Notes: generated from the sequence alone by a model not told the origin. Counted from the stretch's first letter, positions 17,796-27,429 are shown. The stretch: DNA of 64,000 nucleotides from Pedobacter mucosus (GCF_022200785.1 NZ_CP087585.1:2604001-2668000), one strand, 5' to 3'. Made by a program: numbers and translations.

Positions 17796-18570
17796 TAAAA
17801 AAACGGATTCTGCCTTAACGGTTGATCAAAAAATTAAACGACGGAATTTTATTTCCTTTGGAATTTTTTTCACAGCGAGCGGAAGTGCTATAGCAGGCTG
17901 GAAATGGCTATTAAATTCTCCAAAAGAAATTCCTTCGGTAACGGGTGGTGCCAGGTTGCCGCTTAGAAAAGCATTGAATAAAACCGAATTATTCTTTCGC
18001 AATTTCTACAGTAATAATCATTTGGTTAAAGTTTATCCAAAATATATGGCCGCTAAAACCGTTCGGGTAAACAGTTTGATTGGTATAGATGATGATAAAA
18101 ATTTTGATGTAAAAAACTGGAAACTTAATATAAAACTTAGTAATCAAAAATCACTTAATATTAGTATTGACCAGATTAAAACTTTACCAAAAACAGAAAT
18201 AATTTTTGATTTTAAGTGTGTTGAAGGCTGGGATCAAATTCAACATTGGGCTGGCGTAAAAATGAGTGATTTTATAACACATTTCAAACTTGATGATTTA
18301 GCTCAGTGCCAATATATTGGTTTGGAAACACCGAACGGAAAATACTACGTTGGCTTAGAAAGAGAAGCTATTTTACATCCTCAAACAATACTTGCTTACG
18401 AAATGAATAATGCGCCTTTAACCATAAATCATGGTGCGCCATTGCGATTAATTGTTCCAGTTAAATATGGTATAAAAAACCTTAAAAGGATTGGAACAAT
18501 GTCGTTCAGCAATACCAGACCTAAAGATTACTGGGCAGAAAATGGCTATGATTACTATTCGGGATTATAG
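17782..18570 (+). CDS. Exported sulfite-oxidase-family molybdoenzyme (MsrP/YedY-like)
   Basis: A 262-residue protein with a Tat-like N-terminus (KRRNFISFGIFF, Arg20-Arg21). The SUOX-type domain has the molybdenum-ligand Cys146 in FKCVEGWDQIQHW and the pattern NHGAPLRLIVPVKYGIKNLK. The length is that of a single-domain reductase such as MsrP, without heme or dimerisation domains. The coupled b-type cytochrome gene should feed it electrons. Its stop lies one base from the end of msrA on the other strand. That context suggests protein methionine-sulfoxide reduction in the envelope, which is inference. Confidence 0.82.
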   Translation: MDQTDKKTDSALTVDQKIKRRNFISFGIFFTASGSAIAGWKWLLNSPKEIPSVTGGARLPLRKALNKTELFFRNFYSNNHLVKVYPKYMAAKTVRVNSLIGIDDDKNFDVKNWKLNIKLSNQKSLNISIDQIKTLPKTEIIFDFKCVEGWDQIQHWAGVKMSDFITHFKLDDLAQCQYIGLETPNGKYYVGLEREAILHPQTILAYEMNNAPLTINHGAPLRLIVPVKYGIKNLKRIGTMSFSNTRPKDYWAENGYDYYSGL

Positions 18571-18571
18571 A

Positions 18572-19249
18572 TTAATTTAAAGTTTGTGGCCAATTTCCTT
18601 TAAATTCTGGTTTAATAAAATCACTCATCGTCTTTCTTAATTTCATCACTTTTGGGACAGAAACAAATTGAATGTATGAACTATTAGGATGCAATTTATA
18701 GTAACCCTGATGGTAATTTTCTGCTGCATATAAAACTTTATATGGTTTTATTTCAGTAACAATTGGGTTTGGATAATGGCGACTTGCATCGACTTTTGCG
18801 AAAGTACTTTCTAATATTTCTTCTTCTTGTGGAGATCGATAAAATGCAATCGATCTATAATCTTCACCTTCATCAGGTCCTTGTCTATTAAGCGTTGTTG
18901 GATCGTGAGCATATAAAAAGGCCTCAGCCAGCTGCGAGTAACTAATAATCTTTGGATCATAATAAACCTGAACAGATTCTGCATGACCCGTATTATCGGC
19001 ACAAACTTCCTCATAAGTAGGATTTTTAGTCGTTCCTCCGGCATATCCAGAAACCACCTTCGTAACCCCTTTAAGTTCACTCATTCCTTCAGCAAGCGCC
19101 CAAAAGCATCCACCAGCAAAGGTTGCAACTTGCTCGTTCGCTGCTGGTTTTGGTAAAGAAGCAAACTCACTTTCTTTTGTTTTAATCCTGTTATTTTGGC
19201 AAGCACTTAAAAAAATCAGCCCAAATAGACATATCTTAAATAATCTCAT
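18572..19249 (-). CDS. msrA: Peptide-methionine (S)-S-oxide reductase MsrA, lipoprotein
   Basis: 225 residues. A lipobox LSAC places an acylated Cys17 after the signal peptide. The catalytic motif GGCFW has Cys48. The family patterns GYAGGTTKNPTYEEVC, GHAESVQVYYDP and NYHQGYY are present. It reduces S-Met-sulfoxide of proteins. Lipidation means it acts outside the cytoplasm. It follows msrB by 7 bases in the same operon. Confidence 0.93.
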   Translation of the reverse strand: MRLFKICLFGLIFLSACQNNRIKTKESEFASLPKPAANEQVATFAGGCFWALAEGMSELKGVTKVVSGYAGGTTKNPTYEEVCADNTGHAESVQVYYDPKIISYSQLAEAFLYAHDPTTLNRQGPDEGEDYRSIAFYRSPQEEEILESTFAKVDASRHYPNPIVTEIKPYKVLYAAENYHQGYYKLHPNSSYIQFVSVPKVMKLRKTMSDFIKPEFKGNWPQTLN

Positions 19250-19256
19250 AAATTAA

Positions 19257-19757
19257 TTATTTTGTTGGAACAAATTTAAATGCATAAGAATCCATACAAT
19301 ATCTTTTACCAGTAGGTTTTGGACCGTCATCAAACACATGACCTAAATGCAAACCTGTACTTGCTTCTACCACTTCATCCCTTACCATCCCATCTGATGT
19401 ATCACGAATAATCTTGATTGCTTTTGAATCTATCGGCTGATAAAAACTTGGCCAGCCCGTACCAGAATCAAATTTAGTATCAGAATTAAATAATGGTTTG
19501 CCCGTTGCCGCACTTACATAAATTCCTTTTTTATGGTTATTCCAATATGGGTTTTTATAAGGCGGTTCTGTTCCGCGTTCCACCATAATTTGATAAGCTT
19601 CTGTTGAAAGTGCTTTTTTCCAATAAGCATCAGTTTTTGCTTGTGGATATAATTTTGTATTTTCTGATATACTTGCTTTTTTGGCGGCTGGGCTTTGACT
19701 GCAAGCATTTAAGGTAAGCGCCAAAAGTGGGATAAATATTAATTTGAAATTTTTCAT
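19257..19757 (-). CDS. msrB: Peptide-methionine (R)-S-oxide reductase MsrB, lipoprotein, zinc-free type
   Basis: 166 residues with lipobox LNAC (Cys19). TKFDSGTGWPSFYQPI and the catalytic RYCMDSYAFKF (Cys154) define MsrB. The two CxxC pairs that bind structural zinc in many MsrB proteins are missing; the first is replaced by YVSAATGKPLF. It reduces R-Met-sulfoxide and completes MsrA. It is the first gene of the msrBA unit. Confidence 0.92.
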   Translation of the reverse strand: MKNFKLIFIPLLALTLNACSQSPAAKKASISENTKLYPQAKTDAYWKKALSTEAYQIMVERGTEPPYKNPYWNNHKKGIYVSAATGKPLFNSDTKFDSGTGWPSFYQPIDSKAIKIIRDTSDGMVRDEVVEASTGLHLGHVFDDGPKPTGKRYCMDSYAFKFVPTK

Positions 19758-20294
19758 ATCATTTGTATTAATGAAGGACTTCTACTTGTAAAAAGTATTT
19801 TATCCTTTTATTAATACAATATACGTTATGATCTTCTAATTGGTTCCCAGTAGTTTATAGGTTTTAAGTCAAGTTTTTTATTGTTGCAATTGCTATGCAG
19901 GTTAAAATTCCAAAGCTTGAAGACTTTTTGCTGGTTAGTCAAAGAGTTTGAAAAGATTAAAGGTCTGTGAGGACACAGACCTTGGAGTGGGTTTTGGGTC
20001 AAGTTTTTATTATCGTGATTTCTACGCAGGTAAAATTCCAAAGCTTAAAACTTTTTACTGGTTAGTCAAAGAGTTCAAAAAAATTAAAGGTCTGTGAGGA
20101 CACAGACCTTGGAGTAGAACACAGACCCTGGAGTGGGACATAGACCTTAGAATGTTTTAATTAGAATTTTAACGAAGAGTCATTTTTGTACGCTCGCCAT
20201 TCTTACGCAGTTGGAAATCTTAAAGCTATGATTACTAATTAGGTTAAATAAAGATTTGACTACACAGCTTTTAGAAATACCTTTAATTACCAAA
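19758..20294. repeat. Intergenic tandem repeat, about 128-bp period, with hairpins
   Basis: Two tandem copies (about 19860-19989 and 19990-20116), each ending in a perfect hairpin: AAGGTCTGTG, loop AGGA, CACAGACCTT at 19960-19983 and 20087-20110. Degenerate ACAGACC remnants follow to about 20150. No gene is seen in the gap. Confidence 0.8.
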
Positions 20295-22805
20295 CTAAGG
20301 CTTTCCATTTTGCTCGATATCGCGATCCATTTCTACCAAATCTACTTCACTTGGATCAGTAAAATCACCGATTAAATATTTATTGAAATGATCTGCCAGC
20401 TTCCAAAATGCATATTCGGTTAGATCGCCATAAGCATGTCGTTGACCAGGAACAATCAACATATCAAAGCGCTTTCCAGCCTTAATTAAAGCATTTGCTA
20501 CTCGAAAAGTATTGGCGGGATGAACATTGTTATCTACATCTCCAGTCATTAATAATAAATGTCCTTTCAAATTTTTAGCCAAATCAGGATTTTTTTCTAT
20601 GTTATACTTAAAAGTGGTATCGCCTTTTGACGAGATAATTTCCTTAACACCATTATGCTTTTCACTCCACCAACGGTTGTAAATGCTATTATCATGATTA
20701 CCTGAATTACTTACCGCAGCCTTAAAAAAATCAGGATAAACCAACATGGCAGCTGTAGACATAAAACCGCCTCCAGAATGCCCAGTTATCCCAACCTTTT
20801 GATCATCAATAAAAGAATATTTTGCAGCCAGTTGTTCTACAGCTGCTTTCTTATCTGCCAAACCATAATCACGCAAATTTCCGTAGCCAAAGGTGTGGTA
20901 CCACTTAGAACGCGATGGGTTTCCACCACGATTCCCAACTGTAATAACAATATAGCCAAATTGTGCAAGCCGTTCCGTACGATCCATACTCTTGCTAAAT
21001 ACTTTATTTACAGCCTCCGTTTGAGGTCCAGGATAAACATATTCGATTATGGGATATTTCTTGTTCGGATCAAAATCAAAAGGTTTATACATTACACCAT
21101 ATAAATCGGTTATTCCATCATCAGCTTTAATTTTAAAAGGCTCAGGAAATTTATAACCCGAAGCCATCAAAAGTGAAAGATCTGTTGTTTCTAACTCCAT
21201 TACCTTCTTACCGCTTTTATCATACAAAGAAGATTTTGGAATGGTATTTACCCTAGAATAATTATCTACAAAAAAGCTCTTGTTATCATCCATACTAATG
21301 GCGTGATCAAAATCACCAGCATTTAGAAGTTTAATGTTTGAGCCATCAAAATTGATGCTGTATAAATGCAAATAATATGGATCTTCTTTTACTTCCCTCC
21401 CGTTTGCTGTAAAATACAACACACGATTTTTTTCATCGATATTTACAATACTTTCGCAATGAAAAGACCCTTTCGTAATTTGATTTTTGAGTTTTCCATT
21501 ACCATCAAAAAGATAAAAATGTGCCCAACCATCACGTTCACTCCAGTGGATTAATTCTTTACCGTCATTTACTAAACCTGGCCGATTAACTTCCACGTAA
21601 GTGTTAAAACGTTCATCAATAAGTGGTGTAACTACATCTGTTTGAATGTTTACTGTACAAATGTCTATTCTTTTTAAATCGCGACTGGTACGTGAAAAAT
21701 AAAATTTACTATCATTTCCCAACCAAACGGATGGACGAAATTCGTTATCCCGATCTTTATTTAAAGAAGGTTTGCTCCACACAGAAATACTTTGATCTTT
21801 AAATGCAGAAACGTTCAATTTTTTGAAAGACTTAGCCGAAAAATCAAATAAAAGAACTTCATCCTGTGGCGCTTCTGTTTCACCCGGCATTTGATATTTA
21901 TAGGTTTCTAAAGTCGGTCTGCCCGGCGTAACACTGTTAATTACCCATAAATCTTTAACCTTACGGGAATCTGTGCGATCTAAAACAAAATACCTAGCAT
22001 TTGGCGACCATAAAACATAAGCCGCTCTGCGTTTTTTGTTATTCTTTTCATTTTCGACGTTATTTTCCCCATCGCCATCACCTCCATAAGAGTAAAACTT
22101 TACACCATCCTTTGTTAATTGATGCTCAACAATGGTACTATCATCCTCATTCTTAACTGCCTTTTGATAATTAATTTTATCCATCCAATAAAGGTTGTAG
22201 TTGCGAGAGAAAATGATTGCCGACGAATCTGGAGCAACCGATCCCCAAGTTGGTTTAGCTTTTGGCTTGCTAAAATTAGCGACTTCTGTAAGTTTTGCTG
22301 TGGCTAATTCATATTTAAATGAATATATTTTTTTCTGCATGGAATCTGCAGCTTTTTTGTCTTTACGATCTTTTTTTAGCTCATCTATTGAGCTTTTTAC
22401 CTCAAATGAAATGCTCTTCTCATCAGCAGCGAATTTTAAATTTTCTAAAGGTAAATGTTCAGCATCAAATGGATCACGAACAGCCAAAGTTATTTCTGCT
22501 GCAATTTTTGCATTATCAAACATCAAACTTTTAGTTTTTGCAACTGGATTAACCAAATACCAAAATTTTCCCTTCGGACTTTCATATGTGTACCAAAAAC
22601 GATTAGTTAATTTTAGCCAATGCGGATCTACAGCCGTAGAATAAACCATTTTCTTTAGTTTATTTGGAGAAAACCGTGATGCAAGCTGGTAATTAGCCTT
22701 TGCTTGTGGCTGAATATTTTCTGTTATGGTAAATGATTTAGTTTGTGCCGCCAGCGTAAAAGATAGAAGCGGAGCAAATAGAACAAGCTTGTAAAATTTA
22801 TTCAT
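20295..22805 (-). CDS. Secreted S9 family prolyl oligopeptidase/dipeptidyl peptidase IV-like
   Basis: 836 residues with a signal peptide ending near LAAQTKS. The N-terminal two thirds form the beta-propeller of S9B peptidases. The alpha/beta-hydrolase end has the nucleophile in GHSGGGF (Ser near 676), Asp in GDVDNNVHP and His790 in GQRHAYGD. It should cut dipeptides or oligopeptides, often after proline, in the periplasm. It is monocistronic between repeat-filled gaps. Confidence 0.9.
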   Translation of the reverse strand: MNKFYKLVLFAPLLSFTLAAQTKSFTITENIQPQAKANYQLASRFSPNKLKKMVYSTAVDPHWLKLTNRFWYTYESPKGKFWYLVNPVAKTKSLMFDNAKIAAEITLAVRDPFDAEHLPLENLKFAADEKSISFEVKSSIDELKKDRKDKKAADSMQKKIYSFKYELATAKLTEVANFSKPKAKPTWGSVAPDSSAIIFSRNYNLYWMDKINYQKAVKNEDDSTIVEHQLTKDGVKFYSYGGDGDGENNVENEKNNKKRRAAYVLWSPNARYFVLDRTDSRKVKDLWVINSVTPGRPTLETYKYQMPGETEAPQDEVLLFDFSAKSFKKLNVSAFKDQSISVWSKPSLNKDRDNEFRPSVWLGNDSKFYFSRTSRDLKRIDICTVNIQTDVVTPLIDERFNTYVEVNRPGLVNDGKELIHWSERDGWAHFYLFDGNGKLKNQITKGSFHCESIVNIDEKNRVLYFTANGREVKEDPYYLHLYSINFDGSNIKLLNAGDFDHAISMDDNKSFFVDNYSRVNTIPKSSLYDKSGKKVMELETTDLSLLMASGYKFPEPFKIKADDGITDLYGVMYKPFDFDPNKKYPIIEYVYPGPQTEAVNKVFSKSMDRTERLAQFGYIVITVGNRGGNPSRSKWYHTFGYGNLRDYGLADKKAAVEQLAAKYSFIDDQKVGITGHSGGGFMSTAAMLVYPDFFKAAVSNSGNHDNSIYNRWWSEKHNGVKEIISSKGDTTFKYNIEKNPDLAKNLKGHLLLMTGDVDNNVHPANTFRVANALIKAGKRFDMLIVPGQRHAYGDLTEYAFWKLADHFNKYLIGDFTDPSEVDLVEMDRDIEQNGKP

Positions 22806-23633
22806 TAAAGTTTGATTGAGATGCTAAATTATTTAATTAAAGCTTATTTAAAGCCTTAATAATTGTAATAATTGCGATAGTTTAAGGGAAGTCCTGCTTC
22901 CGCTAAATGTTTGTGAAACAGGGTGTACATTATTAAGTCTTTCTACTACATCTTCGTTTTACTTTAAGCCGGTCTAATGAATGTTTTGTTACAATTTATT
23001 AAAGCCCATTCACTGACTTTCATAAAAAAGGCGATCTATTTATGCACATTACCAGGCCTTCCCACTACATCTTCGTTTTACGTTAAACCAGTCTAATAAA
23101 TGTTTTGGAAACACTTTCAAAGCCCATCCACTGACTTTCATAAAAACATTTTAAGCCGGTGTTTTATTACCAGTTAATATCTTTTTATTTGTTTTAATGA
23201 GCTCGCTAACAGCTCGGTATTTGTTTCTTTTTGACATCAAAAAGAAAGAGCCCTTTCGGCGGCGGTGAGCCGGATAATAATAATTTTTCAGGCTAAATAG
23301 CAATGTCACATAACTATGCCTTCCCTCTACATCTCCGTTTTACGTTGAACTGGCCTAATAAATGTTTGGAAACACTTTCAAAGCCCATTCACTGATTTTC
23401 ACAAAAACATTTTAAGCCGGTGTTTTATTAACAGTTAATATCTTTTTATTTGTTTTAATGAGTCGCTAACAGCTCGGTATTTATTTCTTTTTGACATCAA
23501 AAAGAAAGAGCTCTTTTCGGCAGCTGCGAGCCGAATTATAAAATATTTTCTAACAATAATATTTTCATTAAAAGAATAAAATTGATAGCTATTTAATTGA
23601 TTGATTTTATAGTTTTGCAGCAATTTATATAAC
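22806..23633. repeat. Repeat-filled gap with three copies of repeat family B
   Basis: Copies at about 22940-23028 (partial), 23056-23273 and 23317-23535 share ACTACATCTTCGTTTTAC, AAAGCCCA and, in the two full copies, a hairpin TTTCTTTTTG, ACAT, CAAAAAGAAA followed by GAGCC-rich sequence. A fourth copy is at 26248. No gene is seen. Confidence 0.8.
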
Positions 23634-24506
23634 ATGAAATACAATTCTTTAAGTCTAGCTTTATCCAGCATTATTTTTTTAAGTAGCTGCCAAACAAAAT
23701 CTCCAGCAGAAAAAACGAATGATACAACAGAGAAAATTTCTGCCGCTGTAGAAAACACAATCGCAAACGTTGACATATCAAAAATAAAAGTTGCTGATGC
23801 AGCAACCATAATCGCCAGGAAACAGGTTCCTATTTTATGCTATCACCAAGTTAGAAACTGGACAGAAAAAGACGGCAAAGTTGGTAAGGACTATATCGTT
23901 CCAATTCAAAATTTTAAAGATCAAATGAAAATGCTCGCTGATAGTGGTTACCATACCATTTCTCCTGATCAATTGTACGCCTATTTAAATACTGGCGCTA
24001 AATTGCCAAGCAAGCCCATTATGCTAACCTTTGACGATACCGATTTGGATCAATTTACGATTGTTCGTCCAACTTTAGACGAATTTGGCTTCAAAGCGAT
24101 GTATTTTATTATGACGGTTTCTATCGGTAGAAAAGGAAAATTTGTTGATTATATGAGCTCAGCGCAGATAAAACAACTTGCCGACGAAGGAAATGTAATT
24201 GGAAGTCATACTTATGATCATAAAAACTTTAAAAAATATACAGGCAAAGATTGGGAAGAACAATTAGATAAGCCTACTAAGAAATTAGAAGAAATTACGG
24301 GTAAAAAAATGACTGAATTCGCCTACCCATTTGGCTTATGGAATGCAGAAGGAATTCCTGAATTAAAGAAACGGGGATTTAGAATGGCTTTTCAATTATC
24401 AACCAAACGTGACGAAAAAGATCCTTTATTTACCATCCGTCGAATTATTGCCAGTGGATATTGGACACCAAAAACCTTAAGCAATAGCATAAAAAATAGC
24501 TTTTAA
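23634..24506 (+). CDS. Polysaccharide deacetylase lipoprotein (NodB/PgaB-like), copy 1
   Basis: 290 residues. The signal peptide ends at lipobox LSSC. The NodB domain starts near VPILCYHQV; LTFDDTDLDQF has the catalytic and metal Asp pair, and GSHTYDHKNF the two metal histidines. It should N- or O-deacetylate an envelope polysaccharide. The protein downstream is a clear tandem paralogue. A TAGTTTTG box at 23610-23617 is a plausible promoter element. Confidence 0.87.
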   Translation: MKYNSLSLALSSIIFLSSCQTKSPAEKTNDTTEKISAAVENTIANVDISKIKVADAATIIARKQVPILCYHQVRNWTEKDGKVGKDYIVPIQNFKDQMKMLADSGYHTISPDQLYAYLNTGAKLPSKPIMLTFDDTDLDQFTIVRPTLDEFGFKAMYFIMTVSIGRKGKFVDYMSSAQIKQLADEGNVIGSHTYDHKNFKKYTGKDWEEQLDKPTKKLEEITGKKMTEFAYPFGLWNAEGIPELKKRGFRMAFQLSTKRDEKDPLFTIRRIIASGYWTPKTLSNSIKNSF

Positions 24507-24547
24507 TAAGTTTAAAATAATTTTAGCCAGTTATAATTTCTATTCTT

Positions 24548-25408
24548 ATGAAACGTCTTATTTATTTCGCCGCTATCATTTCTGTTCTTTTAAGCTCTTG
24601 TCGCCCAAAAGCCACCGCTGAAAAAACTACAGATCAGCAATCAATAGATGATGTTAAAAAAGTCGCAACCCACACCAAACCTGCAAATAATAAAACGATT
24701 TTAGAAAAAAAAGAAATTCCTGTATTATGCTATCATCAAATTAGAAACAATATTGCCAGTGATAGTAAAAGGGCACATGATGATATTATTGCACCCGATA
24801 AATTTAAAGAACATATCAAGATGCTTGCGGATAGTGGCTACCATAGCATTTTACCTGATCAACTTTACAATTATTTGGTTTATAATGGTCCTTTACCTAC
24901 AAAACCAATCATGATTACATTTGATGATACCGATATGGATCAATTTCTTACCGGTGCATCAACCTTGAAAAAATATGGATTTAAAGGTGTTTATTTTATC
25001 ATGACGGTTTCTATTGGTCGAAAAGGACGGATAAATTACATGACGAAAGCTAACATTAAACAATTGGCAGATGAAGGAAATACGATTGCAAGTCACACTT
25101 ACGATCATAAAAACTTTGTCCAGTTTACCGAAGAGGACTGGAAAACACAAATTGACGAACCTACAAAGAAGCTAGAAGAAATTGCAGGTAAAAAAGTAGA
25201 ATACTTTGCTTTTCCGTATGGGGTTTACAAGGAATCTACACTGCATAAACTGAAAGAACATGGCTTTAAGGCCGCTTTTATTTTATCAACCCCTAGAGAT
25301 GAAAACTATCCTTTATATACCATCAGACGCATCATTGACCCAGGAAGATATACTGCCAAAAATTTATATTTTAGTATAAACAAAAGCTTTAATAAACCGA
25401 AGAAGTAA
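24548..25408 (+). CDS. Polysaccharide deacetylase lipoprotein (NodB/PgaB-like), copy 2
   Basis: 286 residues, a tandem duplicate of the preceding gene 41 bases upstream. The lipobox LSSC, CYHQIRN, ITFDDTDMDQF and ASHTYDHKNF are all kept, so both copies should be active. The N-terminal linker after the lipid anchor has diverged most. It probably shares the promoter of copy 1. Confidence 0.87.
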   Translation: MKRLIYFAAIISVLLSSCRPKATAEKTTDQQSIDDVKKVATHTKPANNKTILEKKEIPVLCYHQIRNNIASDSKRAHDDIIAPDKFKEHIKMLADSGYHSILPDQLYNYLVYNGPLPTKPIMITFDDTDMDQFLTGASTLKKYGFKGVYFIMTVSIGRKGRINYMTKANIKQLADEGNTIASHTYDHKNFVQFTEEDWKTQIDEPTKKLEEIAGKKVEYFAFPYGVYKESTLHKLKEHGFKAAFILSTPRDENYPLYTIRRIIDPGRYTAKNLYFSINKSFNKPKK

Positions 25409-25510
25409 ATGAGCCACAGATTTAGAAACATAAATCGCAAATATAATCCGTAAATCTGAGGCCAACACATTAGGCTATATTTAGCTTTGCAACTACTTTC
25501 ATTCAAGAAA

Positions 25511-26225
25511 CATCCCTCATTTCGAAACGAGCTTTTCAGCGATTGAGAAATGTTTCTTAACAGATCTCTCCTCGTTCGAGATGACGATCGCCAAGAAAAA
25601 AGCAAAATTATTACATCCGTCATTTCGAAATGAGCTTTTCAGCGATTGAGAAATCACTCTAAATAGATCTTTCCTCATTCGAGATTACGATCGCAAAGAA
25701 AAAAGCATAATCATAATATCGTCATTTCGAAATGAGCTTTGAGAAATCACTCTAAATAGATCTCTCCTCGTTCGAGATGACGATCGCCTAGATAAAAAGC
25801 AAAATCTTAACATCCGTCATTTCAAAATGAGCTTCTTCAGCGATTGAGAAATCTATCCAAACAGATCTCTCCTCGTTCCTCGTTCGAGATGACGATCGCC
25901 TAGAAAAAAAGCAAAATCAAAACATCCGTCATTTCGAAATGAGCTTCTTCAGCGATTGAGAAATCTTCCTAAACAGATCTCTCCTCGTTCGAGATGACGA
26001 TCGCCATGAAAAAAGCAAAATCTTAACATCCCTCATTCGAAACGAGCTTTTTCAGCGATTGAGAAATCTATCCAAACAGATCTCTCCTCGTTCCTCGTTC
26101 GACATGATGATCGCCTAGAAAAAAGCAAAATCATTACATCCGTCATTTCGAAATGAGCTTTTCAGCGATTGAGAAATCTTCCTAAACAGATCTCTCCTCG
26201 TTCCCCGTTCGAGATGACGACCGCT
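25511..26225. repeat. Repeat family C array, seven copies of about 105 bp
   Basis: Copies begin near 25511, 25614, 25717, 25811, 25923, 26027 and 26137. Each opens with CATCCGTCATTTCGAAATGA and closes with CTCGTTCGAGATGACGA, which are near reverse complements, so each unit can fold into one long imperfect hairpin. An eighth copy is at 26453. There is no coding potential. Confidence 0.88.
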
Positions 26226-26247
26226 TTAGCCTCCTGGACTAGCTAAG

Positions 26248-26406
26248 CCAAAGCACTACACATCCGTTTACGTTAATCCCGGCCTAAAAAATGTTTTGGC
26301 AGTGCTTGCAAAGCCTATCCACTAACTTTAACAAAAACATTTTAAGCCGGCAATTTTGTTTCTTTTGTTGTCAAAAGAAAGAGCCCCCTTCGGCGGCGGC
26401 GAGCCG
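26248..26406. repeat. Repeat family B, fourth copy
   Basis: Same order of blocks as at 23056 and 23317. The hairpin here is one pair shorter on both arms (TTTCTTTTG, TTGT, CAAAAGAAA), so pairing is kept although length changed. It is inserted between copies 7 and 8 of family C. Confidence 0.75.
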
Positions 26407-26452
26407 AAAAAATATATTTCACTCCATTCTTTTCATATATTTCAGTATAAAA

Positions 26453-26554
26453 ACATCCGTCATTTCGAAATAAGCCCTACAGCGATTGAGAGATCTTGTT
26501 AACAGATTTTTCCTCGTTCGAGATGACGACCGCCAAGAAAAAAGCAAAGTATTA
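26453..26554. repeat. Repeat family C, eighth copy
   Basis: A diverged copy separated from the main array by a family B unit. Both hairpin arms are kept. Confidence 0.8.
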
Positions 26555-26569
26555 AACTAGCACAGCCGT

Positions 26570-27031
26570 TTACAAAATATCCTTCACCAAATAATCCTTG
26601 CCATTAAACTTAAAACTTTCATTTTTCTTTCTCCCAATCAAAGCCTTGCCAATTGGAGCCGCCTGCGAAACTGCATAAACTTTTTCCCCTTCAAAATTGA
26701 TTTCACCAGCACTAATGCTAATGTAAAAGCTACCTTCTGATGTTAAAACCAAACTTCCATTTTTCACCACTTTGGCTGGATCTACATTTTCAATTTGTTG
26801 CAGGGCAATTTTTTGCTGACCAGCTTCATACAGCAATTTACTATTTCGATCCATTTCCTGTTGCATCATTTCTCGAGTGGTTTCGTATTTATCGCCAGCA
26901 CTACTTTTTGTGTCATCGTTTGACGCTTGCCGAGCCTGCTGCAAAGAATATTCTATATTTTCGATCCGCTTTTGGATAAAAGTTAAGCAAAGTTGATACA
27001 ATTGAGCTTTAAGAATTGAAGTTAAGGGCAT
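26570..27031 (-). CDS. GreA/GreB-like protein
   Basis: 153 residues. The N-terminal half is a coiled coil (IQKRIENIEYSLQQAR, then TREMMQQEMDRNSKLL). The C-terminal half, with VSQAAPIGKALIGRKKNESF, is the FKBP-like domain of transcript-cleavage factors. The acidic finger-tip pair of true GreA is not obvious; ASNDDTKSSAGDKYE occupies the tip. This Bacteroidota subgroup may bind RNA polymerase like GreA or act differently. Confidence 0.75.
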   Translation of the reverse strand: MPLTSILKAQLYQLCLTFIQKRIENIEYSLQQARQASNDDTKSSAGDKYETTREMMQQEMDRNSKLLYEAGQQKIALQQIENVDPAKVVKNGSLVLTSEGSFYISISAGEINFEGEKVYAVSQAAPIGKALIGRKKNESFKFNGKDYLVKDIL

Positions 27032-27039
27032 GATTTAAA

Positions 27040-27387
27040 TTAAGTATTTACAATTGCAATTGCTCGGTTTAGAATAAATTTGGTTTTTGCTGAAGGAATA
27101 TCTTCTAAATGATTGATCAATAAAATTTTCATTCTAGCTCTTTTCTCTTGCAACAAATCTTCATGTTGAAGTCGATTTCCATCAACCAAACCAATATAAG
27201 GCTGCTGAAATTTTTTATGAATCCAAAGATAACACAACATTTTACCTTTATAATAATAAAACGGCATTCCGTATTTCTAATGTTCAGTTACATAATCATA
27301 ATTCATTATAAACGACCTCAAGTATAGGAGGCAACTTTTAACGGCCTCATCTTTTTGCTCGAAGTAATTATCTAGTGGATTAAGCAT
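27040..27387 (-). pseudogene. DUF1801-like protein interrupted by one in-frame TAG
   Basis: A continuous frame from ATG at 27387 would encode 115 residues, but codon 37 is TAG (27277-27279), in the context YVTEH-stop-KYGMPFYYYKG. The sequence on both sides fits one DUF1801-type protein (KYGMPFYYYKGK and PYIGLVDGNRL). The conserved site is most simply TGG (Trp) mutated to TAG. A restart at Met41 would give only the 75-residue C-terminal part. It ends 9 bases from the GreA-like gene on the same strand. Confidence 0.75.
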
Positions 27388-27429
27388 TTGATGTGTGGAA
27401 ACTTAGCACTGTATATTAACAATTCCGGA

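Noticed and set aside
23435..23809. 124-residue minus-strand protein
   Set aside because: It overlaps the start of the deacetylase gene and repeat family B and has no recognisable domain.
25511..26554. CRISPR array
   Set aside because: Units are about 105 bases, contiguous, variable and palindromic, without unique spacers of fixed length, and no cas gene is near.
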